Positions 32,092 to 44,818 of a DNA stretch of 64,000 nt are shown here, in pieces. A program made the translations under genes and the position numbers. Under the pieces are notes generated by a model. That model was not told the origin of the DNA. It did no database searches and saw nothing but the letters and a program-made list of their open reading frames with translations. Positions within the stretch are counted from its first letter, which is position 1. Each line of letters begins with the position of its first letter. The stretch is from Primulina eburnea (taxonomy: Eukaryota; Streptophyta; Magnoliopsida; Lamiales; Gesneriaceae): positions 26,836,329 to 26,900,328 of the forward strand of contig NC_133103.1 of assembly GCF_022965805.1 (NCBI RefSeq). Reading direction: 5' to 3'.

Positions 32092-34195
32092 GTACGTAGT
32101 TTTCTTGGGCTAGCTGGTTATTACCGTCGGTTTATAGCGGGATTTTCTAAGATAGCATTGCCTTTGACTGCTTTAACTCGAAAGAATGTGAAATTTGTAT
32201 GGGACGAAGCATGTGATCGCAGTTTCCAAGAGTTAAAGGCAAAATTGACTTCAGCACCGGTCCTTGCTATTCCAGAAGGATCAGGAGAATTTGTAGTATA
32301 CAGTGATGCTTCTAAACAAGGTTTAGGAACAGTCTTGATGCAACATGGGAAGGTGATTGCTTATGTCTCTAGATAATTGAAAGAATATGAAAAGAACTAT
32401 CCCACACATGATTTAGAACTGGCAGCAGTGGTATTTGCGTTGAAAATATGGCGCCATTATCTGTATGGTGAACGGTGTGAAATTTACACGGACCACAAGA
32501 GTCTGAAATATTTATTCACGCAAAAAGAACTGAATATGAGACAACGACGCTGGTTGGAATTGGTGAAGGATTACGATTGTTTTATTAATTATCATCCAGG
32601 TAAAGTCAATGTTGTTGCGGATGCATTAAGTCGAAAGTCCAGTTCTATTGCTGCAATGCAAATACAAGAACAAATTTTATGGGATTTACAGAACTTTAAG
32701 ATTGATGTTATTCCAAAAGGGGTTGTAATCCAGTTATCATCCCTCATGATTCGACCAACGCTTGCAGACAGAATTAAGGCCGAACAAAACACAGATAATG
32801 AATTACAACAATTGAGGCAGCGAGATGAATAAAAAGAAATTTGAACTTTGAATTGGATGGGGAAGGAATATGGACATATCAAGGGAGATTGTGTGTGCCA
32901 AAGCAAGGAACGATCAGAACCGACATTCTTATTGATGCTCATGCTACTCCCTATTCAATCCATCCAAGAGGCACAAAAATGTACAAGGATTTGAAACCAT
33001 TATTTTGGTGGCCAGGTATGAAAAGGAACATTCCTCAATTTGTTGCACAATGTCTAACTTGTCAACATGTCAAGACTGAACATCAAAGACCAGCAGGACT
33101 TCTGAAACCACTACCCATTCCTGAATGGAAATAGGAGCATATTACGATGGATTTCATCTTAGGTTTGCCAAGAACACAAAGAGGATTCAATGCTATATGG
33201 GTTATTGTGGATCGACTAACAAAGTCAGCTCACTTTCTTCCGGTGAAGACCACATACACGATGAATCAATATGCTGAAGAATACATCAAAGAGATAGTGA
33301 GGCTTCATGGCATCCCAGTGTCCATTGTATCAGATAGAGATCCCAAATTTACATCTGCATTTTGGAAAAGCTTGCATCATACTATGGGAACTCGATTTTC
33401 ATTCAGCACAGCATTCCACCCTCAAACTGATGGACAATCAGAATGAGTGAATCAGATATTAGAAGATATGTTGAGGGCATGTACTATTGACTTCCCGGGT
33501 AGTTGGGACAGTAAACTACCGTTGGCTGAGTTTACATATAACAATAGCTATCAGTCAAGCATTGGAATGGCACCATATACTGCATTATATGGTAGAAAAT
33601 GTCGATCTCCAGTACATTGGGATGAAATAAGAGAAAGGAAATTATTAGGACCTGAATTGGTACAACAGACAGCTGAATTGGTAACCAAGATCAGAGAAAT
33701 AATGCACACTGCCTAGAGTCGACAGAAAAGCTATGCTGATGTGCGACGTCGTCGATTGGAACTTCAGGTTGGTGACCATGTATTTGTAAAGATATCACCA
33801 TTGAAGGGCATCTTGCGTTTTGGTAAGAAGGGAAAATTGAATCCAAGATCTATCGGTCCATTTTAAATCTTGGAAAGAATAGGAGATAGAGCCTACCGAG
33901 TTGCTTTACCTCCAAACTTGTCAAATGTTCACAATGTTTTTCACGTTTCCTTGCTACGAAAGTATTTGTCCAATCCTTCTCACGTTCTTCATTACGAACC
34001 ATTAGAGCTTGCATCGAATCTCACATATGAAGAACGACCGGTCCAAATCCTCGATAGGAAATCAAAAGTGTTACGAGCAAGGAAATACCCTTGGTGAAAT
34101 TATTATGGCGCAATCATGCGATTGAAGAAGAAACTTGGGAGCGAGAAGACAAGATCCAACAGAGATATCCTGAACTATATGGTATGTCAAATTTC
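32092..34195 (+). pseudogene. Element D RNase H, integrase and chromodomain-like tail (right part of pol)
   Basis: Continues D's pol after C: RT connection ([16 protein letters not shown]), RNase H ([24 protein letters not shown]), integrase zinc region (HPRGTKMY, CLTCQHVK), DDE core (VDRLTKSAHF, VSDRDPKF, GQSE), GPF module and chromodomain-like end. Stops at 32374, 33132, 33444, 33714 and 33864 and frame changes near 32832 and 34090 break it. Four of the five stops are single C-to-T or G-to-A changes relative to the paralogous codons in A and I. Confidence 0.85.
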
Positions 34196-34211
34196 GAGGA
34201 CGAAATTATTT

Positions 34212-34226
34212 GAAGGAGGGGAGAAT
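34212..34226 (+). other. Element D polypurine tract
   Basis: GAAGGAGGGGAGAAT immediately before the 3' LTR start. Confidence 0.85.
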
Positions 34227-36159
34227 TGTAATGTCCGGTTACTCGTACAAATGATAATAATTCGTTTATGTCGTTTATTATGTAGTTATTTAGCTCATTA
34301 GATTTCACGTGATGATTGATGTATAAATATTGAGATTGAACATGATTTTTATATTGTCTATGGTGTATTGAGAAAGAATATGTGTTAAAATAGTGGTAGT
34401 AAGAGGTGTAGGTAGAAGTAGTGCAATGAAAGTTGGTATAGGATTGCAGGAAATGAGACGAAATTGTAGTAGTTGTTACGAGTTTTAGCATAATGATTTG
34501 AATTTTGATCCAAATAGTGTGAGGCCTTAACCATTAGAAAGCTAAGATATAATGCTACAACTTTCTTATTTTGAGTTTTGTCCAAATCATTGAGGAAGAC
34601 AGGCCAAAAGCGCCCCGAAGTGGGTTGTGTGTATCGTCACTCCTACAGTGACATGTTGGGAGAATGGGCATAACATTTTACTCAGACCTCCAAATGACAT
34701 GAAACCACTGGGAGATTCAATCCAAGACATAGAGCTACAACTTCCTAGTTTACAACTTTTCCGGATTATGAACGGAATAGACGTTTCCTGAGCGATCTTT
34801 GATGAAGCAGTGCGCAGAAGCAGAATAGGTGGCGCCCGAGCGGTAAGAAATTACCGCCCGAGCGCCAATGGTTCTGGATTTTTGGTTTCAGATAGAAAGT
34901 GCCACGCTCGAGCGGTAATTTATGGCCACCAGAGCGCCGCCCAGTATATAAGAAGATAAGTTTCGAAGTTTTAAACCAATCCATCAGTTTCCTCTCCCTT
35001 TTTTCACAGAAAACTCGAAGGAAAACTTAGAAAACTTCTCCATCAGCTCCTTTCTTCATTCCTTTCAAAGTTTTGAAGCTAGAACTTAGTTCTCCATCAC
35101 AAGAACTTCATAAGGGTGTAAGTTTTCTTCTCTTTTAGTTATGGTACATGTAGGTGACAATAAAGGAATGATTTTCATCTAGTTTATGCAATAGTGACAG
35201 TGTAGGAGCGAGAAACATCGTCTCAAACAAGTATTCGTACGATTGGACTGTAAGTTGGCATGTTCTTGAAGTAATAAATGAGTAATATTATGATTTCAAA
35301 TACTTCCCATTGATTATTGCTATATGTACATTGTTAGTATCTTATTGATGAAAACATAACACCATATTCTATTGTTAATGTATTAAATATGTAAGAAACT
35401 CATGAATATTGATGATGGGTGCTATGTTATGAACATGAACATTGAAAGAAAAAGACTGATTTTTACATGATATAGAGCTTGTTGACATCATGGGTGGTTT
35501 TAAGTCCACCAAAGCTATTGGCCAATATATGTTCATGGGGCGTGGGGTTGCCAAAGGTTGCTCCCTGACGTCCAACACAGTAGTAGCTATATAATAAAGC
35601 AAGAACGGTAGTACATGTCAACTAATGAGGCTCAAGTACAAAAATGAACATGAATATATGCTATGATATGACATGGTTTAAAGTTTCATTGTTGTCACGA
35701 CTTGATATGTATGTTCCTTCGACGCATATTGATACGTACAAGTGCCAACTTATTGAGTTTTATAAACTCACGTAGCTCATGTGTTACAGGATCAGGTAGT
35801 GAAGATGCCTAGGATGCCGGTTCGCCAATGGATGCTAGTGACGTGCCCTACCTCAACAAGAACCGGGACTTCTTATTGTATAGCTTCCGCATATGTATTG
35901 TAGTAAATTTTATATGATGGTTTGAAACAAGTTCCATGTGATGAATGATGATACAAAGTATGTTTGTATATGAGAATATGCTTGAGGTTGTTGCTTGAGT
36001 TGAGTTTTTGGCTTATACAAAATATAGGGACATCATGCCAAAATTTTTATAAACCATCAAAGTGATGCCTCTTGTTTGATTTGCTTCATACTATAGTTAT
36101 ATCATTCAAACCTTATTTAATTATGGTAATTACGCTAAGTATAGAGTAAGGGTGTGACA
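34227..36159 (+). repeat. Element D 3' LTR
   Basis: Begins TGTAATGTCCGG, ends GTGTGACA before duplicated AGTTG; 1933 bases, somewhat shorter than the 5' copy because of small deletions. Confidence 0.9.
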
Positions 36160-36164
36160 AGTTG

Positions 36165-37484
36165 AGCACAGCAGCTTCCAGCAGCAAGATATTCTACTTC
36201 AGTTGTGGAAGTTGCTATGGATGTTTGCTTCTTGCTGAACCATGAGATCGGTCTGTCCCCTAGAAACTGACATGATCCACTAGTACTTTTATGATCAAGC
36301 TTACATCCTGCATAATCTGCATCTTAATATCCAACTAAATTGAAAGATGAGTCTTTAGAATACCATAACCTAACACTTTGTGTGCCCTTAAGATATTTCA
36401 AAATACGCTTGGCAGCGGTAAAATGTGATTGCATAGGATTTGCTTGAAATCTAGCACACATGCATACAAAAAATACAATATCAGGACGACTAGCAGTTAG
36501 GTACAGTAATGAACCTATTAAACATCTGTAAAGTGTCGTCTCAACTGATATTCCCCCTTGATCAGTATCCAATTTTACTGATGAGCTCATGGGAGTACTT
36601 GCAGCTGAACTCGATTCCATGCCAAACTTCTTCAGTAATTCCTTCGTGTATTTAGTTTGACTAATGAAAGTGCCCGACTCGAGTTGCTTCACTTGTAATC
36701 CAAGAAAGAAGGTCAGTTCACCCATCATGCTCATTTCAAATTTCTCCTGCATTAACTTAGCAAACTTCTCGCATAATTTGGGGTTAGTTGACCCAAAAAT
36801 AATGTCATCAACATAAATTTGAACGAGTAGAGTATGATCATTCTTGGAGAATTTGAACAATGTCTTATCAACTGATCCAACAGAAAAATCGTGATCAGTT
36901 AGAAATTTCTAAAGGGTTTCATACCAAGCTCTTGGAGCTTGCTTAAGACCATATAAGGCTTTGTTCAAATGGTAGACATGATCAGGAAGGTGATGATTGA
37001 TAAAACCTGGAGGTTGTTCAACGTAGACTTCTTCCTGCAACCGGCCATTCAGAAATGCACTCTTTACATCCATTTGATAGGCTTTGAAGTTTTTGAATGA
37101 AGCATATGCAAGGAATATTCTGATTGCCTCCAGTCTTGCAACTGGTGCATATGTCTCATCGTTATCAATTCCTTCTTCTTGCCTATATCCTTGTGCTACT
37201 AGCCTTGCTTTGTTGCGCACAACTGAACCATCTTCGTTCAGTTTGTTCCTGTACACCCATTTTGTACCTATAACAGTTTTTGAAATTGGTCTTGGAACTA
37301 AGTTCCAGACATTGTTATGGATAAACTGATTTAGCTCCTCTTGCATTGCATTTATCCAATTTGGATCAGCAAGAGCTTCATCAATTTTCTTGGGTTCTAG
37401 TTGTGATACGAAAGTTGAATGAATGAATAGATTGAGCATCCGAGTTTTTGTTCTTACTGGATCAGATGGATTACCTATTACCAA
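36165..37484 (-). pseudogene. Element E reverse transcriptase and RNase H (Copia)
   Basis: Open pieces 36909-37484 and 36324-36860 encode the Copia [33 protein letters not shown] (motif A), [14 protein letters not shown], and the catalytic VQIYVDDIIFG. RNase H follows (STSGSCQFLGDRPISWFSKK, EVEYLA) up to the D insertion at 36160. Stops near 36906 and 36322 interrupt the frame. Confidence 0.85.
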
Positions 37485-37505
37485 CTCTGGAGGATGTGAT
37501 TTCTT

Positions 37506-38129
37506 TCATCTGAGTTCAGCATTTGTTGTTTCTATATCAGCAATTTCTTCAGTAGGTAACTGAGAGTATTCAGTTTCTGTTGGAGCTGATTCAGTTGACA
37601 ACTGATTCACATTTGGTTGCTCTATTAACTGATCATTAGGAACAGCTTCTGGTTCTTCTGGTTGATCTAATACTTCTGGTTCAGGTGTTTGGAGGTTTCT
37701 TTGATTGATATGAATGTCTTCTTCATCATCATCATTCAAGCTTATATCTGTAAATCTATCAGCTAGCTCAACTTGATCAGTTGGCTTATCAGTTAGTACA
37801 GTTTCATCAAAAACAACATGGATAGATCCCTCAACATTTAAAGTATTTTTGTTGAAGACTCTATAAGCTTTACTCACTGAAGAATAACCAAGAAATATTC
37901 CTTCTGCAGATTTAGCATCAAAAGCTTTTCAATGAGTTTTACCATTGACAAGTATAAAGCATCTGCAGCCGAATATTTTGAAGTAGGAAACCACACTTTT
38001 TCTTCCATGCCAGATCTCATAAGGTGTTTTCATATGATTCTTATTAATCATTGATCTGTTTTGAGTGTAACACGCAGTGTTCACTGCCTCTGCACAAAAC
38101 CTTTGAGAGATACTAGAATCAGCAATCAT
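37506..38129 (-). pseudogene. Element E integrase C-terminal part and linker
   Basis: Two open pieces. 37929-38129 carries ISQRFCAEAVNTACYTQNR and PYEIWHGRKSVVSYFKIFGC, the conserved Copia integrase C-terminus. 37506-37877 carries KAYRVFNKNTLNVEGSIHVVFDE and then a Glu/Pro/Gln-rich linker before RT. A frame change and stop lie near 37925 and the catalytic Glu region near 38160 is disrupted. Confidence 0.75.
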
Positions 38130-38230
38130 TATTCTAGCAGCCTCTTTGAGGGTCCGATTTCTCCTTTCAGCTACTACCTATTTTGCTGAGGAGTTCTAGC
38201 TGCTGAAAGCTCATGCTTGATTCCGGTATT

Positions 38231-39049
38231 CTATAAATAATTTGAAAGAATTTGAATGATAAATTCAGTTCCTTGATCGGATCTGATTCTGTCAATTCCA
38301 ACTAATTTTTCATTTAATAATCCTTTGAAAAGCTTAATCAGTTGAGCAGCAGTTTGGTCTTTGGACTTGAGAAATATAACCCAAGTGAATCTTGAAAAGT
38401 CATCTACAACCACCAAGGTGTATTTCATTCCCCCTAAGCTCATGACTGGTATTAGACCAAATAGATCCATATGTAACAGTTCTAAGCATCGGGTAGAAGA
38501 TTTACGACCCTTTTTCTTAAAAGAAGATTTGATTTGTTTACCAAACTGACATGCTGAGAAAATTTTGTCTTTAATAAAATCCATTTTGGGCAATCCAGTA
38601 ACAAGATCGTGGTTACTTAAATATGCAATAGACTTGAAGTTCAAGTGGTTTAATCTCTTATGCCACAACCAGTTTTTAGAGGATTTTGAAGCAATAAAAC
38701 ATACTGGTGCATAAGGTTGATCATTCCAGCTGACTTTATAAGTGTTTCCACACCTTTTGCCAGTTAGGATGATCTCTTCAGTTGAGCTTTTGACTGAACA
38801 AGAATGTTTGTCAAACTGAACTGAGAATCCATTATCGCATAATTGACTGATGCTGATCAGATTATACTTGAGATTCTCTACTAATAATACATCATTAATG
38901 GTGAAGTTACCATGGATAAGCTTACCCTTACCCACAGTTTTACATTTAGAATTATCTCCAAAACTGATGTTTGGTCCAGTGCACTTAACCAGTTGAGATA
39001 ATAATTTTGAATCTCCTGTCATGTGGCGTGAACATCCACTATCTACCAT
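38231..39049 (-). pseudogene. Element E protease, GAG-pre-integrase and integrase N-terminal part
   Basis: The open stretch begins at the Copia protease motif VDSGCSRHMTGD, followed by ISISQLCDNGF, the zinc region LWHKRLNHLNFKSI, then integrase with LHMDLFG (first Asp) and GTEF (second Asp region, IRSDQGTEF). It is in Copia order, protease-integrase-RT. It ends in a frame change near 38231 and is separated from gag by a degraded stretch at about 39050-39340. Confidence 0.82.
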
Positions 39050-39344
39050 ATAGATTCAATGCTGGTACCTGTTACCTGCAATCACACACAAGATAAGATT
39101 CTGGTACCCCTTTTTCTATTTGGGTCCAAAGTTGATTAGTCCTTTAGGAATCCAGACTTGGATCAGTCTAACTGACCGTCCAGTTGCTGTATTCCAGATG
39201 GTCTTTCCCGGTCTGTGTGTGCGTGGTGCATGGTGTGCAGGAGATACAACATGTGATTTGCCCTTTTTCAACTGATTGTTCAGCCAATATCTCTTCTGAA
39301 CTGGCTTCCTGTTATATTAATTTGAGTAGCCATTTGAGTTATTT

Positions 39345-41054
39345 TTACTTGAAAATTTTTGGTGGCTGACTTCGTGAGTCAGTCACAACTTTTGGGCTAT
39401 AACCAATACGACATCTTTTGCCCGTGTTCATACTTTGAGTTGGCTGTTCAATTGGTTTACTTGGCTCAGCTTTTTCTTGTACCATAACTGATTTGACAAA
39501 GTGAATGTATTTCCCTTTATCCATATTCAGTTTTGGTCGAGTATCTTTGAGAGACATTTCATCTTGGTTACTGAACCCTAAACCAGTTTTATCAGTAACT
39601 GATTTTTGTGAGTTCCGTATATCAGTCAATGCCACAGATGATTTGTTCCAAGCCCGAATAAGCTCATTTTGGTTTGAATTTTCAAGCATTAACTTTTGAA
39701 TCATTAATTGATCCCTGCTTCTTTCATTACTGAGCTCAGAAATCTCCCTTCTCAGACTCAACATATCAACTGATTCATCAGTTTTTGTTTTATCGTCTTT
39801 GGGATCAGTTTGCTTTGCTCTGGCTTTTTCAAAAGATAAAGCAAGGTTTTGATACTCACTAACCATGTCATGAAGAGTCGAAATAAGTTCTTCTCTTGTG
39901 AAATCAGTGGAGCTAAAGTCAAATACCTGTTGACTGCTGGACTCCAGTTCTGTATCACTAGCCATCAGACATTTCACTTCTTCTTCATTGTCACTAGAAC
40001 TGCATGAAGTTTCTGGTTCTGACTCCTCGCTGTCAGTGTCTGCCCACTTTGTTTCGCTCTCTTCAGCCAAGAGCACTTCATGTTTCTTCCTGGAGAACTT
40101 CTTATCATCTTTGGATCTCTTTTTGTGCTCATATAGTTTCTTTCTTCTTTCAGTTGAGCCTTGACTGTCTTTCTTTGGTTTGGTACAGTTGTAGCAAGCG
40201 TTTGATTCTTCCTTGGAATTGCTTCTTTGATATCTATTTTGAAAGTTTCCTTGAGTTTTCCTCATAAATCTTCCAAACTTTTTGATGAACAATGACATGG
40301 CATCATTGCTTAGTTGATCAACAGCTTTTTCAACTGAACCAGTTGGTTCTGTTCTAACAGGAGCTATGGCAGTGGTGACTGCTGAAGTAGAAGATTCTCC
40401 TTCTCGAGTTTGCAACTCAAACTCGTAGGCTTTCAAATCAGCAAATAGATCATGAAGCTCAACTTTGTTCAGATCCTTGGATTCCCTCATTGCCATGGTC
40501 TTCACATCCCACTCCTTGGGAAGACCTCTGATTATCTTCAATGCAACTTCTTTGTTTGTCTACACTTTTCCAAGTGCATTTAATTCATTGATGATGCAGC
40601 TGGTTCTTTCATCATAATCATGCATCGTTTCACCAACTCTCATTTCGATATTGTCAAACTTCTGAACAGCAACAGAAAGTTTGTTTTCTTTGGTTTGTTC
40701 GTTCCCTTCGCAGAGCTGGATCAGCTTCTCCCAAATCTCTTTGGCTGTCTTGCACATTTTGATTTTGCTGAAAGTTACTTTATCCAGCGTCTTGTATAGT
40801 ATATCCTTTGCCACATTATCCAAGTTGGCTTTTCTTTTATCCTCTTTGGTCCATTCTTCTCTGGGCTTTTCTATACGATGAGGTGCCCCATCTGTAATGG
40901 CAACAACTGTGTTGGCTTTCAAAATCTTCATGGTTCCGTCAGTTATAACGTACCACATATCATCATCTTCTGCAGCTAGGTGAACATGCATCCTAATCTT
41001 CCAATCATCGAAGTCTTCTCTAGAGAACATAGGAATCTTGTTGAATGAAGACAT
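39345..41054 (-). pseudogene. Element E gag
   Basis: Starts at MSSFNKIPMFSREDFDDWKI. The piece 40560-41054 encodes the UBN2/retrotran_gag-type Copia capsid domain (WEKLIQLCEGNEQTKENKL, ELNALGKV). A one-codon break near 40560 is followed by 39345-40541 (IIRGLPKEWDVKTMAMRES). The latter holds a partial zinc knuckle (CYNCTKPKKDSQ, distal His/Cys lost), a Glu/Ser-rich acidic stretch, and a coiled-coil region (EISELSNERSRDQLMIQKLMLEN split over the text). A very long gag of this kind is typical of SIRE/Maximus elements. Confidence 0.8.
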
Positions 41055-41097
41055 AATGAAAAATTTGAGTATAGATATTATGAGACGAGATACAACC

Positions 41098-41112
41098 GCT
41101 CTGATCATACCA
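41098..41112 (-). other. Element E primer binding site (with 3-base insertion)
   Basis: Minus-strand TGGTATGATCAGAGC. The two halves of the standard tRNA-iMet site (TGGTAT and CAGAGC) are separated by GAT. It lies two bases inside the LTR end. Confidence 0.65.
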
Positions 41113-41114
41113 CT

Positions 41115-42031
41115 TGAAAGGATCGGTTAATCGAATAAAGAGTGTTTAGAAGGGGGGGTTGAATAAACACTGCTCAAATTTAAATATTATTCGACAAAAT
41201 GAGTTCAGTTTTGCTACAAACTGAAACTAGATATCCCGTCGGTCAATAGCAATCAGTTAAAGTGAATAAAACATTTGCGGAAAATAAACTGACTTAAAGA
41301 TAGAGTATCTAACTGAAAATAACAACTGAAGTAATGACACCACAATTTGTTTCTGGATGTTCGGAGACTTGAAGAACTCCTACGTCACCCCTTCTATCAC
41401 GAAGATAGGATATTCACTGAAAGACTTTGATCAAATACAAAATACTGTACTGACCCACTTCAGATTGGACTTATCACTTTGCCAAAACTGAAACTCTTAG
41501 TATACAACACTTTAACAGATCGTAACTGATCTTAACACAACTTAGAAAATCTATCAACGTTTACAAAGTGCTATGTAAGCTCGAGAATGTAGTCTTGAAT
41601 ACTACTGATATAACTGATAAGTGTGAGCTTTGATTTCTGAATGCAAGTAGATATTTTTGCAGCGTGACAACACGTAAAATGAGATAACTGAAAGTCGGTG
41701 TTTCTTCAGTTGCTGCCTTCGACTATTTATAGACTCTCCTCTCAACGGTAACATTAAAGAATATTTGAATATTCTAACCGTTTATTGCCACGTCGATAGA
41801 CTCTGACAGTCGTACACTGTTCATTCTGAAATGCGGCGTTCCACTACTAGTTGCAGGTTTCCGCTTTCAACTGATGACGTGTACAGCTGAGAGATCAGCT
41901 GGTAAAGAAACTTCAGTTGTATCGAACAGTTAACTGAATTCCGCTGATGACATGTTCAGTTGACGATCAATCCAGTTGCTTAGTTCAGTTGGTTCATCTT
42001 TTGTCAAAAAACCGGAATTAAGTTTCCAACA
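41115..42031 (-). repeat. Element E 5' LTR
   Basis: 917 bases. The minus strand starts TGTTGGAAACTTAATTCC and ends CGATCCTTTCA, next to the primer site. No second copy is in the window. TATA box at 41723-41731. Confidence 0.8.
41723..41731 (-). promoter_or_regulatory. TATA box of E LTR
   Basis: Minus-strand TATAAATAG in the middle of the LTR, with AGTCTATAAATAGTCG context. Confidence 0.55.
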
Positions 42032-44818
42032 ATATATCGTGAATAACAAGTAAATATATATCATAAGGTTTCATACCGTGTAAAGATTTCATATCGTGAA
42101 GCGTAAAGTGAAAATCGTGTCATGAATAATTATAAATACGATCATAACTGAAAAATCGTAAGTGAAATGTTTGCTCGATAGAGCCCTGTCATAAAATAGC
42201 ATATCATAATTTTATGTTGAGATTATGTTCTACGCAAGTGGCCCATAACATGAACTGAATATTCTGATCAGACTAAACCACATTATACTGGGCGGCAGAG
42301 ATCATCACAGCCCTTGGACTGGATATCCGTACCCATACCTGAACATGAACCGGTCAGTAGCCACCAGATGAAGTAATAATCCCATAAGCTTCAATCCCAT
42401 GAGTGTGAAGTGTCCACAAGACATATCGCATAAATCTCAAAAATAAACTTTTATAATTTATGCACGTAATATAATTATTATCCTGTTTTATTTTACCAAT
42501 GGAGTTGGATCGTTCCCAGGCTCGCTGCGACTTAATTTTAACATGAAATATGCAAATGATTTTTCCTGAGAATAACTTAGTCATTGATCCCAAAAACGGG
42601 CCAACTAGACCAACAACTAGATTTCTAACCATAACTCCGTACCAACACCGAACCATCGTTTAGCCATGGTCAAAATAAGCCTAGCATAATGAAATAATGC
42701 TCCTAAAAATTTTGATGAATGGAGGCCAAAATCGTGAATCGCTCTTTCGAGAGTCAATTTGGCACATTGCACCGTAATTTCTCGTACGACCTCTAAACTT
42801 AACCAAATCACGAACTGCCAAAAACATGACCTTCCTAACTCAATAAGGTACTGTCCAGTCCAAGGTCATAGGCTAAAAGCCCACCAAGAACTCAAACGAG
42901 CCTCTGAACCGAAGCACAAAGTTGCTGTCAAGAAAATTACAGCAGCAGCTGTTGTGCTTCCTTGCGTCGTTTGCAAGGCTAATGGCCATTGTGGCTTGAA
43001 CCACTGACCATAGCCTCTTACCAACATCCTAAGGTATGTTCTGAACCATGGCTAGGGGCCTTAGGCCAATCATAATCCAAGCAACCCCCGAAGACAACCG
43101 AAACTGAAACGAGAACACCAAGAAAATTCTGTACTATGCGATTGTTTGGATCGCTTGCTGTCATGTGTCGTTCCAGTGGTCATATGTTCGACAATGGCTC
43201 GATCTAGACATCATGAGGTATTGTGTGAACCATGGCTAAGGGATAGAAGCCAACCAAGATGCACACCAAACCACATAAAACCGAAACCACTCACACACAC
43301 AAAATTAGAAACTTGGAAACCGAGGGGCACTTGTCTTGTTTTGTTTTAAATTCCGATGGGACCATGAACCAAACCATGAAAAGACATCTTGCTCACGTCC
43401 TAGACAAGTCAAGGAGATTTTCTAACCATGGCTACAGCCCCTAGGGCAGCCAAGATCAGAACACTTGCCTTAGACAAGCAACACAAAAATTCGAGACTCA
43501 TAAATTGCCATAAGAAGAGTTACTGTCAAATCTCTTCCTCCAGCGTGTAGGGGCTGGTACCAGTGGACTAACACGACCATAACATGCCCTAGTACATGTC
43601 TAGATGCAACCTTGGGTGCCTAGAATCGAGCCAACCTCCTGAAACCACAAAACCAACAAAAACGTGAAGCACAAGTGGGAGGGCCAAAAATCTGTGCAGT
43701 ATGTTTATAAAACTTGTTGTCCATTTTCGGTTTTCACCATGAAATCGAGATCATGTAATGTTTTAAAATGTTTATATGACTTGATTGAAGAGCAAAGAAA
43801 CCATATATACATGCCTGGAAATTTTGATGAATAAGAAAACAAACTAGTGCTACGACACGACGCGACGGAGACGGAGTGTTCTTCTTTTGTTTCTTATTTT
43901 TTTCTCTTGTTTCTCCCTTGCTTTCTCACGATTTTTCTACTTATTATTCTCTGAAATTTTGAGAATATGGATGGAGGAAATGGCTAGGGAATGAAGGGAA
44001 GTTTAATAAATAAAAAGGGAGATTTGAAAGGCAAAATGAATCTTGCTATCCTAGTTGTTTGTTAGATAGGAAAAGATGTAATATATTATGGGATTTAATG
44101 GAGTGATTGGAGATGAATGGCCGATTCTTAGCTATCCAATAAGTGTAGATATTGCTTATTATATAATTTTTTTGGTGATTAAAAATGAAGGGATTATTAT
44201 GGCAAGAAAAAGATTAAGGAAAGATATCAATGAAAATGAGTTGTCAAATTTAATTCAAATCTTAAATGGCAGGTGGTCGAAATTTGCTATTAAAAATATG
44301 GGAGGATAATGCTTAATTGTTATTTAGTGGGGATTTAAAATGAAGGAATTATTCTACCATGAAGGGATAGAGAAAGATATCAAAAATGGAGAGTTGACAA
44401 ACTTATATCAAATCTTATAAGGTTGCTGATTTTTACTTATTAAAAATGGGGTAGAATATTGCTTAAATTTACATTAAATATTTTAGTGAATTGATAAATT
44501 AATTATTGAATCTAAAAGAATTTATTTACTACTTATCTCAAATTACTTAAATAATTCCTTAAACATTCTTGTACATTAAATTAACTTATTATTTATCTTA
44601 AATAAATTCTAAGAATGTTTTCTTAATATTAAATTTTATCTTCATACTCTAACTCCAGTCCGGACTCACTTAAACTGAAAAGATAAATTTAAACTACTGC
44701 GTAAAATACTAAACAATTTTTAAAGAAAAGAATTTAAATCCTCATGCATAAAATCATTTTAATTTAAATAATAGTAATTATGCATGGTTTATATGTAGTC
44801 TGATTTACGGGCTCTACA
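42032..44818 (-). repeat. Element F LTR (5' or solo), related to A and B, interrupted by E
   Basis: Minus-strand start TGTAGAGCCCGTAAATC at 44818. Blocks at 42330-43900 follow the A LTR at 8210-9720, and 42045-42245 follows A near 6440-6670. No polypurine tract lies to the right, so this is a 5' or solo LTR. The inner end is cut by E at 42031 and should resume left of the window. Short ORFs inside (e.g. 44088-44309) have no recognised domain. Confidence 0.75.

Larger units (their letters stand above)
16360..36159 (+). mobile_element. Element D: Ty3/Gypsy chromovirus-type retrotransposon, split by element C
   Basis: Flanked by AGTTG at 16355-16359 and 36160-36164. LTRs 16360-18321 and 34227-36159 are closely similar. 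Inside: Met primer site, gag with CCHC knuckle, protease, RT (before C), RNase H, integrase and chromodomain-like tail (after C), polypurine tract. Removing C and one copy of its duplicated CCGAG rejoins the pol sequence. Many in-frame stops show that D is dead. Confidence 0.9.
14757..42031 (-). mobile_element. Element E: Ty1/Copia (SIRE/Maximus-like) retrotransposon, interrupted by B and D
   Basis: Minus-strand order: 5' LTR (right), primer site, long coiled-coil gag, protease, integrase, RT, RNase H, then an accessory region with extra ORFs, then B. Integrase before RT is diagnostic for Copia. D splits RNase H with a 5-bp duplication AGTTG. The long gag with a Glu/Ser/Lys-rich C-terminal part and extra sequence after pol fit the SIRE/Maximus group. 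The 3' LTR is not in the window and should lie left of B. Confidence 0.8.

Noticed and set aside
44088..44309. 73-codon ORF in the F LTR
   Set aside because: Short, not preserved in the A and B LTRs, with no domain and AT-biased composition.
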